Below, piece by piece: positions 53,223 to 63,537 of a stretch of 64,000 nucleotides of DNA. Where the stretch lies: positions 455,001 through 519,000 of the forward strand of contig WPIO01000073.1 of the NCBI GenBank assembly GCA_009760855.2, given 5' to 3'. The position numbers were made by a program, and so were the translations under genes. The notes under the pieces were generated by a model. It saw only the letters and a program-made list of their open reading frames with translations. It ran no database searches and was not told the DNA's origin. Every line of letters starts with the position of its first letter. Within the stretch, counting starts at the first letter, position 1. Origin of the DNA: Cristatella mucedo. Taxonomy: Eukaryota > Bryozoa > Phylactolaemata > Cristatellidae.

Positions 53223-54809
53223 CTGTAAGACTTTTGCATCTGTTGCGGCTCAAATTCCTTTGAAGACGCATTAGGATAGTTGCGCAGGCCGCCGAATCTA
53301 ATTGTGGCGAAACTCTTCCCTGCCGGCGGCTTTGTCAGCTCATCAAAGAAAAAGCTGCCTCGCCGCAGAGCCAGCTCTCGGCGGGCCGCTGTGACTGCTG
53401 TCAACCTAACCAACTGTGAGCGGCCGAACGCGAGAGAGGCCGAGTTCGTTCTCATCGCCGAGCTCGTGCGTCTTGTGTAGCCAGGCGGTGACTAGCGGGA
53501 CAGCACCGGGTCACAGTTTAAGGGCAACCTTCATGAAGGGGAGCCAAATAGCTATGACGACGACAGCCACCACTTTTCGGCGAATGCAGAACGCTTGCAA
53601 ACTAATTCCAGACAGTTTCGCCACAGCCTGGTGCAAATTTGAATGTAGGCTCTCAACTTGCAATACTAATAGTAGGATCTCGGTAATGATGCAACGACGC
53701 CGATGATGCTGCGAGATTGAAAGTCGAAGCGAAAGTCAGTCAGAGTTGGCGGACCTATGGATGACGATAAGACGTCAGACGAGCTTCGTAGCGCTTCTGC
53801 GTCTAGCAGAATAAACACTGCTAAAATAACTACGAGAATAGTAGACAAGCGATCGGCGATATATAATATCTATCAACTTGGCTCGGATGCAGTAGCATTC
53901 GGACGGGTGGCAGCGGCGTCTGCGACGGTCGGGCGCCAAGCATGTAGCGGCGCCCGCAGCCGAAGCAGTAAACGTCACTCGTCAAGGCCGCGATCGCGCG
54001 TAGCAGCGCGGGGTAGCTCTGCTAACCCTGGCACTGGCCTCAGCGTCCACTCACTTGCGCCGCCAGTGAATCTCTCGCGACCGGACGGTGAGCCGCGCTG
54101 CTAACCACCGTCGACGACCGGAAACGACGGAGGGCTAAGATGACGGCGGTTCAGACCGGTCGGTACACAAACATGCGCGCGGCGCTCGCACGCGCACGCC
54201 GACTTTCCGCGAAGAAAACGAGGCACGCCGCCGCTCCAGCGCGTCCGTTTAGGACCGCCCACTGCAGCAGCGGTTGGCTTACCCGATAGTCGGAGCCCGA
54301 GACTCGAGCCGAGTTCGGGTCGTTGACTTAAATCGTCAGGGAGACGGCTCGGCGCTCGGCGCTGCGCTGGCTGAGCATTGGATCCGCACGCCGGCATGGC
54401 ATTGGATCCGCACGTCGCCGGCCGCGAAGACGTCCGCGACAGCCGGAGCGCTGCGGCGAAGCCACCGTGGCGCTCCTCCTTCCGACGCCGAGTCGCTTAA
54501 TTTTCTCCATTGTCATTTCTCAACCCGGCGACGGCACGCGAGACACTAGCGGTACAGCCAAATGCTTCGCGGGCGGGCTTGCCAGACCGACAGGTGGGCG
54601 GGTAGCGGTAGCGGCTGTTTGCGCAGTTGCCGCGCACCGACGGCCGAATCCGGCATTGCAACGGGGGCAGCTCGTTCTATTTGGATATGGTCGGCATTGT
54701 CGGGGCGGACAATGAGCAGCCGGCCGCTGCTAGCATTCGGCCAGCTGCACTGCTCGGCGGGCGAGGAGGCGGGCGAAGGGGCAAGCGGGCCATGCATGCA
54801 AGCGCTTGC

Positions 54810-54840
<31 letters not shown>

Positions 54841-55540
54841 TCAGCACTTTCCTGGACCAGCGGCCTCCTGCGGCCGCCTTTCGGTCACTTGCTCGGCCTC
54901 GCCGGCCACGGCGCAGCCACCGCAGTGCCTGCGAGCCCTCCCATTTTTAGGGGCAAACGTCGCCCGCCGTCGATTGGAACTGGCGGCAGTACTCCTGTTA
55001 CCACTGGCGACGCGCGCCCACCAGCGTTTCAGCACGGTCGCTGCACGAACTCGCGGTCGGTCTTCTCCCGAGCGGGCTCTGGCGCCGCCGGCAATCGCGA
55101 GCCGAAACGTGGCGCGACATGATGAGACGAGATTCCTCGTGCAGCGGATGCTTCGTGGCGTTACACGCGCGGTTACACGTTACACGCGTAACACGCTGGC
55201 GGCTTCCGCGTCCGGTCAGGACGAGGCCGCAAACGCCGTGCTCGTAGCGGCGCTGGTCTCAGCCGACGAAAGACCTATATCGGGGACGCCTGAACCTTGT
55301 AGCACGGCCATGCTGCACCAATGCGTGCAGATACATCGGCAGGAGCAGAAACCCGGCAGTGACGAAGAGCGCTTATACCTCGACATATCGAGTCCGTATC
55401 CATAAGGCAGAAAGTCTGTTTGACAGCAGCGGCGGTTACAAGCGTTCAACAGCGGCCGCAACGTACACCAACGGCTCTGCGGCCCAGAGCTTTAATCGGC
55501 TCCAATGCCAATGCCCCGAGTCTCGAATCCCGACTATCCA
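53223..55540. other. CpG-rich segment, 3-5 kb upstream of HCN-1
   Basis: Over 2 kb of GC-rich, CG-dinucleotide-rich sequence with GCC/CCG runs (for example 54811-54842). Overlapping frames on both strands (plus 53757-54104, plus 54562-55122, plus 54806-55405) have Arg/Ala/Pro/Ser-rich chance composition and no recognisable domain, so I do not call them genes. A promoter or CpG-island role for the minus-strand HCN-1 gene or a divergent transcript is possible. Confidence 0.5.
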
Positions 55541-55555
55541 TTTAGCTGATTTAAC

Positions 55556-55704
55556 AGCTTCTTTTGCGTAGGGACAGAAGAGCCTTTACGGCTATCCCCA
55601 CCGCTTGCAGCGGCAATAAAGGATTGCCCACAGCAGGATTTGAACCCACGACCTTGGACCAAGGTCTTGAAAGCAACCGCCGTATCTAGTGTGCCATCAC
55701 GGCC
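55556..55704 (-). mobile_element. SINE-1 (tRNA-derived)
   Basis: On the minus strand it has GCCGTGATGGCACACTAGAT and B box GGTTCAAATCC (plus-strand GGATTTGAACC at 55636-55646), then CCGCTGCAAGCGGTGGGGATAG and AGGCTCTTCTGTCCCTACGC. Full-length by comparison with 21444-21622. Confidence 0.85.
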
Positions 55705-55761
55705 GACCCAGCTCGGGGCGCCGGCTTTTTATATGGCTTCGGCAGTAAACTTTCGCACGGT

Positions 55762-56483
55762 TGCATAATTGCTAAAATTTGGGCTTGTAGGGATAGGGAT
55801 ACCACATCTAAATTGGTCCATGCATTTGCCACATCCCGTCTCGACTTCTGCAATTCACTGCTTGCTGGTCTATCGGCATGTGCAATCAGGCGCTTGCAGC
55901 TTGTGCAAAACTCTGCAGCTAGGCTTGTCTGTCGTGAGCGTCGCAGTCACCACATAACACTACATCTTGCCGACCTGCACCGGCTCACAGTCAAGCAAAG
56001 CATCGGCTTCAAGGTCCTGTCACTTACTTTTAGGTACCTTCATTCTTTGGCTCCAGCCTACCTATCACATCTATTACCCCACTAGGCTCAGCATCGTACA
56101 ACTCGCTTTTCCAAATCTAGTATTTTACCTATACCTCCCACGAACCTCAAATCCTTTGGAGACCATGCCTTTAGTTGGTATGCTCTCGAAGCTTGGAACT
56201 CACTCCCGACTTCCGTCACGACATCCCCTGACTCGACCACACTTAAAAAGAAACTAGAAACGCATCTATTTATCCTGTTTATTGCAATATTTAGTGGGTC
56301 CGCATTATTTGTCCTTAATTAGCTTGTGAGTGCTGACCCTGTGTATGTACACCCTAACCATGTTATTCTTGTTGCCATTGAGCATGCTATCACTAACCAT
56401 TCGATCGTGCTTCCTTTGCCGCAAATGTAAAGTGCCTAGAAAGAGATTGAGTTCTCTGAGGGTGGCTATAGCAAGCGCATTGC
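55762..56483 (+). mobile_element. LINE-B copy, C-terminal domain to 3' hairpin
   Basis: From TTGCTAAAATTTGGGCTTG; the frame 55813-56085 reads HAFATSRLDFCNSLLAGLSA, RRLQLVQNSAARLVCRERRS and SLAPAYLSHLLPH, then a one-base shift. The hairpin is at about 56425-56465, and the usual (ATT)n tail is replaced by unrelated sequence. Confidence 0.82.
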
Positions 56484-56721
56484 TATCCTTCTTATTATGG
56501 CGATTAGTAACTAATTGCCATAATTTGGCTGGTTTAGCACGTGCTACTGTTACAGCGGGCGAGACAAGGACCGTGCTATAGAGACGCGGCTTTTAGCCGA
56601 GGTTTTTTGGCGATAATTCCGCTGGTGACTGGCAGCCACGTTTTATTCCGTCATCTGTCGTTCATGCAGCTACGGACTACGCGTGTGCTCACGCCACGAG
56701 TAGATCGGCTACCGGACGCCC

Positions 56722-56859
56722 AGTAGTATGCGATTTAGCCCTATCGCAGCCTCACCCTCAAAACAAGCATTTTTGCATTTGATCTCGAATTAGCTCATTC
56801 TCATTCCAAAGCTCATCTTTTTGAGTGTGGTCCGCGATAAGGTAAAATCGCATACTACT
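56722..56859. repeat. Imperfect inverted repeat at the edge of the AT-rich element
   Basis: The left arm 56722-56763 begins AGTAGTATGCGATTT and contains TATCGC and ACCCTCAAAA. The right arm 56818-56859 is its imperfect reverse complement (TTTTGAGTGTGG .. GCGATAAGG .. AAATCGCATACTACT). The loop is about 54 bases. The left arm begins with AG, as Polinton termini do. Base composition turns AT-rich immediately after the right arm. Confidence 0.85.
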
Positions 56860-57265
56860 CTATTTTATAAAGATGGTAAAATTATTATATGTTAGTTAAA
56901 TATTTCTGAAAAAATAAGATTAAATAAACACTTTACAAAACTTCCATTACTATATATTATTTGTAAATGTATTAAATACAATTATTTTTCTTAATATAGT
57001 TATGCCTAACAAAATGAATTTTCACGGCATGAGGGTGAATCATTCAATAATTATGCAAAAAGATTAGTATCTTCTTATCAGAGTTTATTTGGAAATAAAC
57101 CTTCATTTAACAAGAAATATGGCAACTCATTTCAAATAGTTCATTATCCAGTTTCTGCACTTGATATAAAAGAATTGGTTGAACGACTTTCTACTCGTCA
57201 GACAATAGCTCCAAAAGTACAAAAAAAGAAGCAGTTTCTTTAAAGAATCAAAATGTCACCACAAG

Positions 57266-60200
57266 ATGGAAACAAATGGTTGGTTTTTAGGTAAAAAGAG
57301 TATAAATGGAAATGAGATTGATTATGAATATGAAGGTTTTAAGTTGGAAGATGCAGATCTTAATGTATTTTATAAAAATTGTACACCAGGATTAATTGAT
57401 ATTATGACTGATGTATCAACAAGTGTTAGTTATGTAAAAATGATTGTTGTTATACAAGTTAAATTACAAAATGCAAACAAATATATTATCTTTGCAAAAA
57501 TCAATGGTAGTTCTCCAACAACGTTGAACAGAGTTTCTTATTTTAAGTTAATCATTGGAAAACACGTTGCTACTTTCGATAATATTGTTGATGAATGGAA
57601 TGAGGGAGGCTCTTTATGTGGGTGTATTGCTATTGTTAATGCTTTTGCAAAACTTACTCGCTTGAATCCAAAAATTGGTGGCTCATACGTTGCTTTACCA
57701 GATAAGTTAAAAAACAAGAGATGTGTTATAAATATAAAGAATGGAGATGATAACTATTGTGCACTGTGGTGTGTGTTGAGAGCATTAAATCTAAGAGATA
57801 ATCATCCAGAATTGATTCATGATTTAAGACAAATAATGAATAATAAGTATTCAGATATATTACGCCTAATAAAAACACTATTCTTTCCAATTAATGAATA
57901 GGATTCAAGAAAGCAAGGCATTGTAAATGAAAGTGTTCCAATTAGAGTAGAAGATATTCCAAAACTTGCTTAACTAATTAACGTCTCAATAAACATTTAT
58001 CAATATACCTCATCTTTCTTTCCACTAATAGTTCATTCTGAAGAGAGTGAGAAACATATATATTTACTTTTATATACTAATCAAGGAAAGTCTCATTATG
58101 TATTGACAACAAATTGTATTGTTTTATGTAGAACAGAGAAAGATAATGGTAAAACAAGGTTATTTTCTTAATGTCTATCAAGATATCATGAGCAAGAATA
58201 ACTAGATAAACATATTATTGATTGTAATTCAGAACACTGGTAAATCAAGAATAAAAATGCCAGCAGCTTATAGTAGAAAGGATAGAACAGGAGATTTGGT
58301 TATGTTGAGAGATTTTGATAAAATGATTAAGTCACCATTATTTGCATACGCTGACTTTGAATGTTGACTGGGATCAATTGATAAGCCAGAAAAAGCAGTA
58401 AAAGGTTCAGTTAATGAGCACAAACCTTGTTCTGGTGCTTATGTAATTTTAAACCATGAAGGTAAAATAATATCAGAGTAAAAACAGACTTTTGGTCCAG
58501 ACTGCATTAGTAAATTTCTTCTTTCTTTATAGGAAGATTGTGAAAAACGAGTTGATGAACGAAAAAATAAACTTAAAGAACACAAAGTATTTGATAAAAC
58601 AACTGTGAGTTAGGAAGAACGCAATTATTACAATAATGCAACAACCTGCTGAATTTGTGAAAAATCTGTATCAAAAGAATTAAAAGTATTAGATCATTGC
58701 CATTTATAATAATTACAATAATGCGCTTGATAAAGCTCCCTCAGAGAACTCGATCTCTTTTTAGGCGCTTTGCATTTTCTGCAAAGGAAAATGCAATAGA
58801 CTCGTGAGTAAAGTCAGGCTTGATAAACAAACAAAATGAATACCATGGCTAGGTGTGACATGCACAGGGTCAGCATGCAAATGTGGTTAGTGGCAGCATG
58901 CCCAGTGTCAGTATGCATAAGCGCGTGAAGAACGTTTTTAAGTTCTTTTTAAATGTGGTCAAGTCAGGGGATGATGTGATGCAAGTCGGGGTGAGTTTCA
59001 GGCTTTGGGAGCATGCGAACTAAATGCACGGTCCCCAAAGGATTTAAGGTTTGTACGAGGTACTTGTAGGCTGTTGGATTCCGAAAAGCGGGTGGTACGA
59101 TGCTTGGCCTGATGGGAGAGTAAATCTGAGAGATAGGCTGGAGCCAAAGAATGAAGTGACCTAAAAGTGAGCGAAAAAACCTTGAAGTCAATCCGTTGCT
59201 TGACTGGTAGCCAGTGCAGGTCGGCGAGAAGTGGAGCAATGTGGCAACTGCGACGCTCACGACAGACAAGCCTAGCTGCCGAGTTTTGCACCAGCTGTAA
59301 TCGCCTTATAGCACATGCTGGTAGGCCAGCGAGCAGTTAAATATTTAACAGGTAAATATGGAGGTGCTGCACATAATGAATGTAATACAAAATTACGAAT
59401 TTGTCCAAAAACATCTAAACTTCCTGTCTATATTCATAATCTCAGAGAATATCATTTACATTTAATTGTTAATGCTTTTAATTATGACATGGATAAAAAC
59501 AGGTAATTGCTAACAACAAAGAGAAGTTTTTAACTATAGATTTTGGAAATCTTTGTTTTAGATATTCATATAGGTTTTTACAAAGTTCACTGGATAGATT
59601 AGTTAAGAATCTATCAAAAGCAAACGATACATTTAATGTATTAGGACACATTTTACAAATTATGATGATGGGAAAATGGCATTACTAACAAAGAAGGGAA
59701 TTTATCACTATGAGTACATGGATTCTTTTTCTAGATTTGAAGAAACTAGTTTACCTCCAATTGAAAAGTTCCATTCAAGTCTTAGTGGACATATTTCAGA
59801 AGAAGACTGTGCACATGCAATTAAAGTAATTGAACGCTTTTGAAATGCAAACATTAAAAGATTATCATGATTTATACTTGAAAATTGATGTTCTAGAATT
59901 AGCAGATGTTTTTGAGAGATTTTGTGTCTAGTAATGAAAACCTATCAGATAGATCGAGCAAAATTGTTAACCCCTCCTCAACTAACTTGGACTGCAGGAT
60001 TAAAACATGCAGGCTTTGTTCTTGAACTTCTTACCGATCCAGATATGTATTTTTTTTTGAAAAAGGTATTCGTGGTGGTATGTATGACTCAAGTATCAGA
60101 GCGTTTATCAAAAGCAAATAATAATTGTTGTATTGATATTGATCCTAAGAAATTAACTTCATACCTATTGTATTTTGATTCAACTAATTTGCATGGTTGG

Positions 60201-61535
60201 GCTATGAAGCAATCTTTACCTACAGGTTGGTTTAATTTCCTATCAAAGAAGAAAGTAAAATTATGGAATGAAATTAAAAATGAAGTAATCAAAAAGTGTA
60301 AGTTATCATCAAATAAGGGATATATTCTTGAAGTTTATATACATTTCCCAAAAGAAGAACACGAACTATTCTCAGATTATCCTTTACTACCAGAGAACAA
60401 AAGAATAACTAAGAGCAAATATTCACAATATCAAAGTTCATTTAGTAGAGGTAATGATCCAGTAGAAAAACTAATACTAGATTTAGAACGAAAAGAAAAG
60501 TATGTTATTCATTATCTAAATCTTAGAATTTGTTTTAAATTAGGATATGAATTAACAAATATGCATAGAGTATTATAATTTGAACAATCTGATTGGTTGT
60601 CATCATACATTGATAATAAAACAGCACTTAGAGGTAAAGAGGCAAACGATTTTGAAAAGGACTTCTTCAAACTATTAAATAATTAATTCTTTGGTAAAAC
60701 AATGGAGAATGTTAGGGGTAGAAAAATATTGAATTGTTAAATGGAGAGTCAAGTGAAGATTTAGTAAAAATGAATAAAATCTAAAGAAGTCCTAGATTTA
60801 TTGATAGGAAGATATAATCTAATAATATTGTTTGTGTATAGAGTAATAAGGAATCTGTAACTTTAAGCAAACCTATTTACGTTGGATTTTGTATACTTGA
60901 TTTATCAAAACTTTTGATGCAAAAATTATATTACCTAACAATAAAGAAGAGATGCGGTTCAAAAATAAACGTATTATATACTGATACTGATTCATTGGTT
61001 CTGGAAATTTTTACTGAAGATTTGTATAAAGATTTTATTGAATATCCAGAAACATGAGATCTAAATACTTTTACAGATGATTATCCATTTTGGAGAGATG
61101 AGAAAGCAAAAAGTATTATAAAAAGTAATAACAAGGTCGTTAGTAAATTTAAGGATGGGATAACAGATAAAGTTAAAACAGCAGTACTAAATAAATGTGT
61201 TTTTCTAAGGCCAAAACTTTACTCATATAACATTTGTACTGAGGGAAAAATATATGAAATGAATGAAATTATTGATAAAGAAGGAAAACAAATAGGTCAA
61301 TCCAAGAAAGCAAAAGGAGTAAATAAATATGTGGTTGACAACAAATTAAAACATAGATTTCAAAGCATGTTTAGATGCAAAAGTAGATAAAAATATAATT
61401 AATAATTGACTAGAAGTAACAAACGCATAATGTATACTATAAATCAAAGTAAAATAGCACTATCAGCATTTGACTCAAAGCGATACCAGACTGTACAATC
61501 TGTAGCTATGCATATGGACATTCAAAAATAAGTGA
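57266..61535 (+). pseudogene. polB: Protein-primed DNA polymerase B of Maverick/Polinton type, broken
   Basis: The family copies linear DNA from a protein primer. The visible order fits it. An N-terminal region with DEWNEGGS and CVINIKNGDDNYCALWC is open from 57266 to 57901. YADFE follows at 58346-58361 (exonuclease Asp/Glu site), then an HNH-like cysteine/histidine area (LDHCH .. GAAHNECN) split by a LINE-B. YFDSTNLHGWAM is at 60171-60206 (motif A), FFGKTMENV at 60687-60713 (motif B) and YTDTDSL at 60977-60997 (motif C catalytic aspartates). QSKIALSAFDSKRY near the end marks the C-terminus. Breaks: TAG 57899, TAA 57971, TAA 58169, TAA 58199, TGA 58365, TAA 60684 and others, plus frameshifts near 58240, 59500, 59680, 59840, 59920 and 60055, some at homopolymers. 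It cannot make a full protein as it stands. Catalytic motifs survive as text, which suggests recent decay or sequencing indels. Confidence 0.85.
58707..59342 (-). mobile_element. LINE-B inserted into the polB gene, with 5-bp target duplication
   Basis: A 636-base, 5'-truncated minus-strand LINE-B: (AAT)n tail, hairpin, 3' UTR and C-terminal frames (58998-59291: ARLVCRERRSCHIAPLLADL). ATTTA occurs on both sides, at 58702-58706 and 59343-59347. The polymerase reading frame stops at the left copy and resumes at the right one. Confidence 0.92.
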
Positions 61536-61793
61536 GGCATTGAATAATTGTCTTAATCCAGGACGATGTAATGTTTGCATTGTTGGTGAAATAATTTATT
61601 TTCATACTAAATATAGATGTTGAAACGAAAGAATGAAGACAAAAACAAAAAGTTATACAGAAAGTTAGACTTACTGATAAAGAGAAAATGGAAATAGATA
61701 AAAAATATGTTGATTTGTTAGAAGAAATAGATATATTCAAGAGACTAGAGAAATTAAATATAAATTAATAAAAATAATTTCACTATTATAAAA
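61536..61793 (+). other. AT-rich spacer with possible 26-codon ORF
   Basis: After the polymerase end, a frame open from about 61634 with ATG at 61688 and TAA at 61766-61768 reads a short charged, possibly coiled-coil peptide. It is too small to assign. Confidence 0.25.
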
Positions 61794-62171
61794 ATGGAAA
61801 AAGAAAATCCAGAATTTTTAAAAGTTAAAGAAGAAGATTATGATAAAGAAGATTCTATTGATATAACTATTTCAGACACAGAGTCGGTAACTGATACACT
61901 ATCTGAAGATCCTAATTACATTCTTGAATCTGAATCTGAATCTGAATCTGAATCCAAATCTGAATCCAAATCTGAATCCAAATCTGAATCCAAATCTGAA
62001 TCCAAATCTGATTCTGAACCTGAATCAAAATCTGAATCCAAATCCGAATCCAAATCTGAATCTAACTCCCCTTCTGAATCAGCTGACAATGACTTTTCTT
62101 ATTATAGTAGTGAATCAGGTGATATAAAACTTGAAGAATCATTATTTGGCAAATCTAACTATGAAAATTAA
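61794..62171 (+). CDS. Acidic Glu-Ser/Lys-Ser repeat protein of the element, 125 aa
   Basis: An intact frame from ATG 61794 to TAA 62169-62171. The N-terminal ~40 residues are acidic ([16 protein letters not shown]). The middle ~50 residues are ESES then KSES repeats encoded by near-perfect GAATCTGAATCC(AAA) hexamers and dodecamers, and the C-terminal ~30 residues are Asp/Ser/Tyr-rich. No domain is recognised. Repeats of this kind give disordered, highly charged protein. It follows the polymerase by about 260 bases on the same strand. It is the only undamaged ORF over 100 codons in this part of the element, apart from pieces of broken genes. Confidence 0.6.
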   Translation: MEKENPEFLKVKEEDYDKEDSIDITISDTESVTDTLSEDPNYILESESESESESKSESKSESKSESKSESKSDSEPESKSESKSESKSESNSPSESADNDFSYYSSESGDIKLEESLFGKSNYEN

Positions 62172-62277
62172 GAAACTGATTTGTAAACAATAATTTATTT
62201 ATGTAGAAATAAATGTCTTAAGAATTCTCAGTTGTCAACAATCTAGAGAAATGGTAGTAAAAATTTGCCTTTAAAAA

Positions 62278-62484
62278 ATGAAAGGTAATTATGAACGAAT
62301 AGTTAGACATTCACTTGATAAACCTATTCCAGAATTAGATAGTACATTTATTAGTGTTCTTATAGAAATTTGTGAAGCATGTGATAAAATAATCTAATGT
62401 CGTAGTAAGATCAATGATATGCTTGAAAAAGTAGGTAAAAAATCAAAAACACCAAAAACTAAATCTGGTGTACAAATTAATTGA
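62278..62484 (+). pseudogene. Small ORF of the element with one internal stop
   Basis: From ATG 62278 to TGA 62482-62484, 69 codon positions, with TAA at 62395-62397. It starts MKGNYERIVRHSLDKPIPEL and ends in a Lys-rich tail (KSKTPKTKSGVQIN). The frame is otherwise uninterrupted. No family recognised. Confidence 0.4.
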
Positions 62485-62522
62485 TTTTATATTAGATAGT
62501 TTTTTAACATTATATAGAAAAA

Positions 62523-62698
62523 ATGAATATTGAAAAACTAAAGGCGGAAGTTGAAATGCTAAATATTGTAGTTAAAGAAATAGAGGTAATTATTGGGAAG
62601 CAGATGATTCTAATAATGTTTATTTAACTATTACTCCTAGTGATGGTACAGCATCAACAATGAGTATGAGACCCGGTAAAGGTAATAATTTTTTTTAA
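62523..62698 (+). pseudogene. Small ORF of the element, probably frameshifted
   Basis: ATG 62523 opens a 34-codon charged frame (MNIEKLKAEVEMLNIVVKEI). Around 62595 a second frame takes over (WEADDSNNVYLTITPSDGTA) and runs to a TAA near 62697, the pattern of one gene with a one-base shift. A coiled-coil start is plausible. Function unknown. Confidence 0.35.
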
Positions 62699-62989
62699 AA
62701 CACATGATTGAAAATTATGCAGAAAATTTGAAGATGCTATCAATGATATTTATAAACTTAATAAGTCTCAAGAACTTATCAAAAAAGTAAAAAAATGAAT
62801 TTATTTATGCTATTTTTTATATTTGTGATGCTAAAGATAAACATGAAAAATGTAAATAGATAGCAAGAAAATTGTTTAAAGAATAGTTGTTTATATGTAG
62901 CTTTGTTAGTTTTAAATAATTATTGTAGGAAATGCAAACAACTTACAATGTTGGTGATCCAGCCCTTGCAATTATTTCTACTCTACTGA
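62699..62989 (+). other. AT-rich spacer, nothing recognised
   Basis: No frame of useful length. An oligo-T run at about 62689-62697 lies at its left edge. Confidence 0.3.
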
Positions 62990-63048
62990 AATAATAATAA
63001 TAATAATAATAATAATAGTACACTTGATAAAGCGCCCTCAGAGAACTT
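62990..63048 (-). mobile_element. Minimal LINE-B 3' end (59 bp) in the element
   Basis: (AAT)n followed by AGTACACTTGATAAAGCGCC and CTCAGAGAACTT: only the tail and half of the terminal hairpin. This is the shortest LINE-B copy in the window. Confidence 0.85.
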
Positions 63049-63050
63049 AT

Positions 63051-63102
63051 GTTGATTATCTTGTTAAATCTTGAAATCTTGCGTTGATTATCTTGTTAAA
63101 TC
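63051..63102 (+). repeat. 20-bp direct repeat beside the minimal LINE-B
   Basis: GTTGATTATCTTGTTAAATC occurs exactly at 63051-63070 and 63083-63102. Both copies lie on the same side of the LINE tail, so this looks like a local duplication rather than a simple target-site duplication. Confidence 0.85.
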
Positions 63103-63106
63103 AAAG

Positions 63107-63499
63107 ATGACTGCATGCGATCAACAAACACTTGATTCTGATATTTCAGTTATGACTGATAACTCAGTTAAGAAATTGTATCTAGATGAATGTGACATTG
63201 AAGCTCAAAAAATTATAACGGCTGGATTATCTGATGTACCATCTCACCTTGAAACAACTGTTGGGGCTAAAGTTGACGCACTTCTAGATGATCCTTCAGA
63301 AATCTCGGGTTACACAACATGAATTGCATCTCAACTTCCAACCCTCTCAATGGTTATATCAGGAATATCAGGAGTTTAACCATAAATCTCTGGATTGGTT
63401 AAAGATGAGTGTTATGCAGTCCTTCCTGATCTATCCGATGGAGTTAGTGCACGACAAAAGGCAACTGCAGCAGCATTAGAAGCACAAACATCTGCATAA
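63107..63499 (+). pseudogene. Element ORF with three in-frame stops but no frameshift
   Basis: ATG 63107 opens MTACDQQTLDSDISVMTDNS. The same frame runs to TAA 63497-63499 and is broken only by TGA 63320-63322, TAA 63377-63379 and TAA 63383-63385. The region after the breaks still has protein-like composition (SDGVSARQKATAAALEAQTS). 131 codon positions. No family recognised. Confidence 0.45.
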
Positions 63500-63537
63500 T
63501 TAATTTTAATTAAAACAAAATAAACAGTATTATAGAA

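Noticed and set aside
54562-55405. GC-rich plus-strand ORFs of 186 and 199 codons
   Set aside because: They overlap each other in different frames, have Arg/Ala/Pro/Ser bias from GC content, and show no domain or splice support.
56700-56900. Assembly chimera joining a virus-like contig to host DNA
   Set aside because: LINE-B copies with matching tails lie on both sides, one with a target duplication inside the element, so the element most likely belongs to this genome. Read evidence would settle it.
57266-63499. Stop-codon reassignment (TAA/TAG to Gln, TGA to Trp) in the AT-rich element
   Set aside because: Several in-frame stops fall where Gln or Trp would be plausible. However, all three stop types occur, some fall where other residues are expected, and the polymerase also carries multiple frameshifts. 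Decay or sequence error explains this better.
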